Below are positions 58,223-64,000 of a DNA stretch of 64,000 nucleotides, one piece after another; within the stretch, counting starts at the first letter, position 1; each line of letters begins with the position of its first letter. The notes beneath the pieces were generated by a model. It made no database searches, was not told the origin of the DNA, and saw only the letters and a program-made list of their open reading frames with translations. The position numbers and the translations under genes were made by a program. The stretch comes from Guyanagaster necrorhizus (Eukaryota; Basidiomycota; Agaricomycetes; Agaricales; Physalacriaceae), in assembly GCF_019112545.1 (NCBI RefSeq), contig NW_025064891.1, forward strand, positions 151,311-215,310, written 5' to 3'.

Positions 58223-60152
58223 ATGGCTTCTTCGTCTGGTATGCATACTTTACTTTTACGAATGCTCTATTGCTCATCATATCAGCCGTTGGAAAGCTTT
58301 CTCGGGAAGAGTTTCGTCGTCAGAAAGATTTGGATGCAGCTCGAAAAGCTGGTACAGCGCCTGCCGCTTTGGATGAAGAGGGGAAACCTATCAATCCTCA
58401 TATTCCTCGTATGCTGCTCTATCTTATAATGCTATCAGCGCCTCACTCGTCATTTAGAATACATCTCCCAAGTGCCATGGTATCTAGACACTGGAGCCCC
58501 AACCCTCAAACATCAGCGTCGACAAGATGACGACCGTTCAGCGACAAAACTTGATGCTTGGTATGATCGTGGTGCCAAGGCTGGACCTGCAGCTAAGAAG
58601 TATCGTAAAGGCGCATGCGAGAACTGTGGGGCTATGACCCATAATAAGCGGGACTGTCTTGAACGACCCAGGAAGAAAGGCGCCAAGTTTACCAACAAAG
58701 ATATTCAAGCAGACGAAGTCGTACAGCAAGTCTCTGTCGGCTATGCTGCAAAGCGGGATCGATGGAATGGGTATGACGTTGCCGATCATAAACAGGTGTA
58801 CGAAGAATATGCTGCCATCGAGGCCGCACGGCAAAAACTGCGCGAGGAGGAGATCGACAACCAAACTACGACTGACCTGGCCGCAGTTCGGAGGGTAGCA
58901 AAGGCAGGCAAAGTGGAAAACCAACAGGTCGACCCCGACTTTGGCTCAAGTGACGAAGAGGACGGAGATGAAGACAAGTATGCAGATGCCGCCGACGCCG
59001 TAGGACAGAAGCTGGATGCCAAAACACGTATCACAGTCCGCAATCTACGTATTCGAGAGGATACTGCCAAATATCTCGTCAATCTCGATCCTTCAAGCGC
59101 CTACTACGACCCGAAAACGCGCTCAATGCGTGATGCTCCTTTGCAAAACGTGCCCGCTGAAGACGTGCGTTTCTGAGAACACCCTGCCCTTCCTCCTGCT
59201 CATGATATATCAATACAGGCCAAATTTGCTGGAGATAACTTTCTGCGCTATTCCGGAGATGCCCCTGATGTCCAGCAGTTACAACTCTTTGCGTGGCAAG
59301 CTGCTGCACGAGGAAATGATGTACATCTGAATGCTAACCCGACCCAGGGGGAACTGCTGCATTCAGAGTTTAAGAAACGCAAGGAAGAGCTCAAAGAGAC
59401 CTCCAAGGTTAGCATCCTCGCAAAATACGGGGGAGAAGAGTACCTGCAGGCAGCGCCCCAAGAACTACGGCAAGGTCAAACAGAGAATTATGTGGAATAT
59501 TCTCGTTCCGGACAGCTGATTAAAGGTCGTGAGCGTGCAAAAGCCAAATCAAAATATTTGGAAGATGGTATGTTGGCACTTTTTATATCGACTAATCGAA
59601 CGTGCTAAGGTGTTCCTAGTTCTGGTCAATAATCATGCCGCCGTTTGGGGTTCTTGGTACGATGCAGCGACTGGTACCTGGGGCTACGCTTGCTGTCACT
59701 CGACAATTCACATCTCCTACTGTTCTGGTCAGGCAGGCATTGATGCTGCTAAAGGCTCAAGTGCCCAGATTCTCTTGTCCTCAGATCCTAAATCTAGTGA
59801 TCCACCCTCGTCTATTCCTGAACGCCTTGCATCCACAGAGATGATACAACAGAATTACGATAAGAAGAGGATGGGAGAGGGGGACATCAAACTGGACAAA
59901 GATCGCCTTATGCAGGCCATGAAAGATGAGAAGAAGAGGAAAAAGGGAGACGATGATGACCGCGATGGACTTGGGAAGAAGTCAAAGAGTAGCTGGGAAG
60001 GTGGCAGTCATGACGTGACGGAGGAAGAACTTGGTATGTATCATATGTTTCTATCCCAAAGACGAGATCTAAATCAATTCACAGAGGCGTATCGGATGCA
60101 CAGGCGAATAACAGAGGACCCTATGGCGGGTTATGTCGATGCAGAGGGTTAA
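58223..60152 (+). CDS. SLU7: SLU7 pre-mRNA splicing factor (step II)
   Basis: Acts in 3' splice-site choice during the second splicing step. A 16-nt first coding exon (58223..58238) joins [20 protein letters not shown]. Then come [13 protein letters not shown], the family block [17 protein letters not shown] and the zinc knuckle [14 protein letters not shown] within [20 protein letters not shown]. Later blocks: [132 protein letters not shown]. It ends with a charged tail and [20 protein letters not shown]. Complete by comparison with the family. Confidence 0.95.
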
Positions 60153-60272
60153 GCTGTCATTGTATGTTATCGTTTGCTTCTATGCAACTCGACAAGTTAT
60201 GTACCTCACCAAAGCAAAGTTGAAAGCAAACATTATTGATACGCTAAAATCTAGTTACTCTGTAAGCAGTCG

Positions 60273-61919
60273 TCAGAGTCTCAGACAGACTGCATCGTCT
60301 TCCTCTAGCTCTACAATTTCACAATCCTCGATGTTGCCGTTGCCGATTTGCGTCTCCACGCAAGTGAAATCCACTACTTGGTCTCCAAGAACGGTCATTG
60401 GTTGATGCCATACTGCGGTATCATACACGATGCCCTGTCCGGGTCGTGCCAAGAACGCTCTCAAAGTCTTCATATCTGGTTTATCTCCTCCATTTGCAAC
60501 GACGACTAGGTATCCTGTTCCGTTGGCGGTGGCCATTGGAATGAATGCCTGATTTGTATATCGATGTCGTTCCATCACGTTCACCTTGATCTTTCCATCG
60601 TGCACAGTTAGCGGTTTGCAACGATAGACGGACAGACCGGTAGTGGCACCCAAGTTGTCTTGGTATCGATTTTCCAGCAGTGCCAACTTGTGGAACTTTG
60701 TTGCGGTACCACCATTGGCGGGGGTGACTGTGACGTCCTTGGGGACTGCAGCATGGTCTTGATAGGCCTGGACTACGTTCCCAAACGGTGCAAATGCTTC
60801 GGGAGTCAGGGGAAGGACTGGAATTGTGGAGGTGGGGGTGGCTGTGTTTATACTGGGGTTTGCGGGGACGGAAGACGGGGAACGGGACCCCATAAGCCTT
60901 ACCCGTTTTATACCCCCATCTGGGTGGATGGTCACACGGACGTGAGTATATGCCTGTCCCTGGACGTTCTGGAGCTGGAAATAGTGCTGTCGATGCGGTC
61001 CAAGCTTAGTTCTTGACAGTATTAGCGTCCATTCCTTTGAATCCAACGAGGCATGTGCTTCGCAGCTCTCCGGGAAGTTCCCTTTGAAATGAGCGGTATC
61101 GATCTCCATGGACTGCAGATATCCTGGGATGCCCCTATGAACCCGTCATTTACAATCACGTCGAGTATTGGAAAAAGGACATACAGCTTAAGGATGGCCC
61201 AATCCTTGTGTCCTTTTTCTCTACTACGTTTCGTCTCCCACCCATCGCCCATGTCTTTACCTCTGCCAGGGAGAATGAGATTAGTGCCTACACCAAAGTG
61301 CTGGTCGCTTGTTTCAACAACTGAGCCCCCTGCAAAGACATGGGCAAGGTCAAAGACATGTGTCGGATCTTGCGGGATCACGAGTACAACGTGTCCGTAG
61401 ACCCTGAATCGCGCAATACCACCATCTGGATACACTTTAAGCTTGACAAAATTGACAGGTTCTGACCGAGGAATGGGGACCAGATGGTGTGCATTGGGTC
61501 CAAGGTCGACGGGCGCTAAGAGCTCTTTCCACTGTCCAACGGTAAGTACACAAGAAGAGCATATCAGCAATATCAAGTACCCTGGAATCATCTTTGGATG
61601 GAGATTCGTCCGCATCACCTCGGAAGGCATCAACCGACGCCCTGGGTGCCTCGTTGCCATTAAAATGCGATGTATCAATGTCAAAACCGACAATTGAGCC
61701 TGGGGTACCGAGTTGTATAATGCACCAATCGTGATCTGGATTGTGCCTCCTGGACTCCCAGCCACTGTAGAGAGCGCCGTTGGGTCCAAATTGACCCTTG
61801 AGGCTGATTGCCGGCTCTACAAGCAGTAAATGATAAGCCTCTGCAAAGAAATCATCAGAAACGCTGAGGACACGGCCACCAATGGCAACAGAAGATAATT
61901 CTATAGCGTTGAAGGGCAT
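60273..61919 (-). CDS. DAL2: Allantoicase - ureidoglycolate lyase fusion protein
   Basis: Purine-degradation enzyme. Allantoicase converts allantoate to urea and ureidoglycolate; ureidoglycolate lyase then gives urea and glyoxylate. The start at 61919 (MPFNAIELSSVAIGGRVLS) leads into two allantoicase repeats: DFFAEAYHLLLVEPAISLKG, GWESRRHNPDHDWCIIQLG and IVGFDIDTSHFNGNEAPRAS, then (after an intron at about 61585-61535) WKELLAPVDLGPNAHHLVPI, GWETKRSREKGHKDWAILKL and MEIDTAHFKGNFPESCEAHA. A Ser/Pro/Thr-rich linker (RSPSSVPANPSINTATPTST) joins a full ureidoglycolate lyase domain: LPLTPEAFAPFGNVVQAYQD, VMERHRYTNQAFIPMATANG, GQGIVYDTAVWHQPMTVLGD and VDFTCVETQIGNGNIEDCEI. No stop or splice-site break separates the halves: one ORF spans 61109..60273. 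Yeast encodes the two activities as separate DAL2 and DAL3. Confidence 0.93.
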
Positions 61920-62097
61920 GGCACTCAAGGCAACCTTGGGGAAAAGGAGGAGGGCAAGGGTGCGGTCCGATGTACTAAAATAGCAATACGGATATCGTGC
62001 CGGATTAAAATCGGGCCGTGAATCGGATCCGGGAACAAATATCAGGCCTCCTCGTCCAGGAACTCTGTCAGTGTCATCCTATCCTTCGTCTCGCACC

Positions 62098-63652
62098 ATG
62101 ATTCCTATTGCTCCTGCACCACCGGCTCCCTCTGTATCGTCCTTTATCAACCCTTCGCAAATCGATGTCAACGACGACAAGTCCAGACGGACGACGAAGC
62201 GAAAGCGTACTGACACCCCCGACGAGTCGGGCACCGATGCGCCAGCTCGCAACACTCCACGACATGGTCCCAAGAAGAAAAAGGCCAACAGGGCATGTTT
62301 TCATTGCCAAAAAGCTCACTTGACCTGCGATGATAGTACGCTCCTTTCACTGCTTCGTTTTTTTGGTCCGTTCACTCACTCATCTGCAGCACGTCCATGT
62401 CAGCGCTGTACGAAACGTGGTATCGCGAACAGCTGCACAGAGGGTCACCGCAAAAAGGCCAAATACTTACTTGACGACGAGGAACTGATTGAGCTACGAA
62501 GAAGTAAGGGTCCTGTGACGGACAAAACAGTGGATGCACCACCAGTCGAGGAGATTGCAGAACCCGTGTTTGCACCATCCTTCGACGCCAATTTCCCGTT
62601 CGGCTCAGAGGCGGCCAACCTCGAGTATTCAATTTTGTCCGCGATACTTGGCAACCCGTCTCCGACGGACTCGGCAAACACCCCACCGCCCGACTTCTGG
62701 CCGTCAGTGCCGTATAACCCGCCCTTTGTAACATACCCGTATCAGTCTGCCGATGAGACGGCACCTCCCCCGCCCCCCCCATCCGCCCCAGACCCCGGGT
62801 CTGAGCCACCTTCGGCACAAGAGCCGCCGGCTCTCCATCCGCTCGCACCCCGCTATCCTCTCGACTCCCGTCCCCGCTCACCCCCTCTCTTTCTCACTGA
62901 CGCCCTTGACCCGCCCACATCCAACTTGCAGACTATTAATGACCGCATTACCAAGCCTTACGATTATACCGAAGGTTATCATTTTTTGATGAAACACTTG
63001 CCCACCCGCTTCGAGAAGAACGATATACTCCGCATCGTCCGTGCCCTCGCTATCTTCCGCCCGTCCCTTATCGCCCTGCAGATGCCTCTGTCTCTCGACG
63101 ACGAGGTCTTTGTGGAAAAATGTTTCCAGAGATCACTATTCGTGAGGCTTGAATTTCTTTCTCACCCCAATTTATACTGACTCCCTTCCAGGAACTTGAC
63201 AAACTTATGTCCTTTTCTGGAACACCAACCGTTGTTTGGCGACGTACCGGTGAAATTTGTCTTGTCGCACCGGAATTCTGCATGCTCACCGAATGGGCTA
63301 TGGAGGATCTCGTCGGCCCTGGCAAAAGAAAATACATTTACGAGGTGACGCCGTCAAATTTCATTTTTCTCCCCTCTGCCCCCTAACCTCGCTCAGCTCT
63401 TCGAGAACCAATCTGTCGTCGAATATTGGGAAAATTTTGCTTCCCACGCCTTTGAAAACACGACACAGTCAGTTTATTCTCATTGTGTTCTGCTAAAACC
63501 CTCCGGTGCCCCTGTCCCCTCCACTTTCTGTTTTAGCATTCGGAGAGATCTCTTCGACCTACCAAGCGTCGTAATTGGCAAGTTATCTCGTGCATTTTCG
63601 ATATCGTAAACCTAATAGTCGTTATTTAGGACAATGGCTTCCTCTTCTCTGA
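62098..63652 (+). CDS. ERT1: ERT1/AcuK-type Zn2Cys6 regulator of gluconeogenesis
   Basis: Transcription factor for growth on non-fermentable carbon. The start at 62098 ([20 protein letters not shown]) is followed by a basic run ([20 protein letters not shown]) and a Zn2Cys6 cluster completed across an intron at about 62337-62389: C-x2-C-x6-C-x5-C-x2-C-x8-C, ending [20 protein letters not shown], the Ert1 pattern. A Pro-rich middle precedes the PAS-like C-terminal domain: [79 protein letters not shown]. The last intron appears to be GC-AG (GCAAGT at 63580) and joins VVIG to QWLPLL, the expected family terminus. Confidence 0.9.
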
Positions 63653-63807
63653 TGTATCTTTATCCTTTTTTTTCCGGCGTGTTCTTTTTTCATTGTTCCT
63701 ATACCTGTACCTCATTACGCATCGCATACACCAAAATGGCATCAGTATTTAAATCGCACATAGATAGAAACCAGCTTGACACAACCTGCATTCTGATTCG
63801 GAGACTG

Positions 63808-64000
63808 CTACACTGTGTCCTGTACTGCAGCGTACTCGCTCTCTACACCCGGCTCAACAAAACTGGCATGCCCAAGAATCAATACTCCGGAAGCTCCAAC
63901 CAACCAGAAGAAGGTCATTACTGGCGACGCGAGCCAAAGGAGCGGCAGGCCTATAACGAACAGACCTGTATACAAGTGCTTTTGGGTCACAGTATGCTCG
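63808..64000 (-). CDS. PRA1-family (Yip3-like) Rab-acceptor protein, C-terminal part only
   Basis: Partial gene running off the window end, ending at 63808. Visible residues include EHTVTQKHLYTGLFVIGLPL, LWLASPVMTFFWLVGASGVL and ILGHASFVEPGVESEYAAVQ. Two hydrophobic segments followed by the ILGHAS..EP motif match the C-terminus of PRA1 proteins, which recycle prenylated Rab GTPases at ER/Golgi membranes. The N-terminal half and start are outside the window. Confidence 0.85.
   Translation of the reverse strand, partial: EHTVTQKHLYTGLFVIGLPLLWLASPVMTFFWLVGASGVLILGHASFVEPGVESEYAAVQDTV

Overview
The window is nuclear DNA from a filamentous basidiomycete, most likely an Agaricomycete. The evidence is short spliceosomal introns (mostly 45-65 nt, GT...AG) in almost every gene, spacers of roughly 50-400 bp, basidiomycete-type protein architectures (a CSL transcription factor, a GCN5 with a Cys/His-rich N-terminus, a GH45-like enzyme, an Ert1-type regulator), and the decayed 3' end of an agaric-type LINE. 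No rRNA, convincing tRNA, CRISPR or prokaryotic feature was seen. All calls come from reading the translations by eye. Splice sites were picked by consensus and reading-frame logic, so exon borders are predictions.

Layout. 0-27 kb is gene dense: SNU23 (-), a CCCH/ankyrin/Clp-type AAA+ gene (+), ERD1 (+), formate dehydrogenase (+), GCN5 (-), a GH45-like enzyme (+), an ER cyclophilin (-), DBP7 (+), a C2-domain protein (+), a Pbs2-like MAPKK (-), ESA1 (+), a small membrane protein (-) and a CSL/RBP-J factor (-). 27-40 kb is sparse, with three stretches of about 2-3 kb lacking convincing genes. These surround a conserved-looking unknown protein (+), a head-to-head pair of paralogous GRF zinc-finger genes, an ornithine cyclodeaminase/mu-crystallin-like gene (+) and a small PAC4-like proteasome chaperone gene (+). 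A LINE remnant (-) fills 40.5-42.6 kb. From 42.7 kb to the end the genes alternate strand one by one: YAK1 (+), HAD phosphatase (-), TFB1 (+), COY1/CASP (-), MRPS9 (+), BRE1 (-), SLU7 (+), allantoicase-ureidoglycolate lyase fusion (-), ERT1 (+), PRA1-like (-, cut by the window edge).

Most genes are housekeeping: splicing (SNU23, SLU7), chromatin and transcription (GCN5, ESA1, BRE1, TFB1, CSL, ERT1), secretory pathway (ERD1, COY1, cyclophilin, PRA1), ribosome and proteasome biogenesis (DBP7, MRPS9, PAC4), stress and nutrient signalling (Pbs2-like MAPKK, YAK1), and nitrogen or one-carbon metabolism (the purine-degradation fusion, formate dehydrogenase, cyclodeaminase). They do not form an obvious biosynthetic cluster. 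The main points of interest are the CCCH-ankyrin-Clp architecture, the GRF pair whose start codons lie 18 bp apart, the DAL2-DAL3 fusion, the very short Pbs2-like kinase, the GC-AG intron in ERT1, and the LINE remnant next to the YAK1 start codon.
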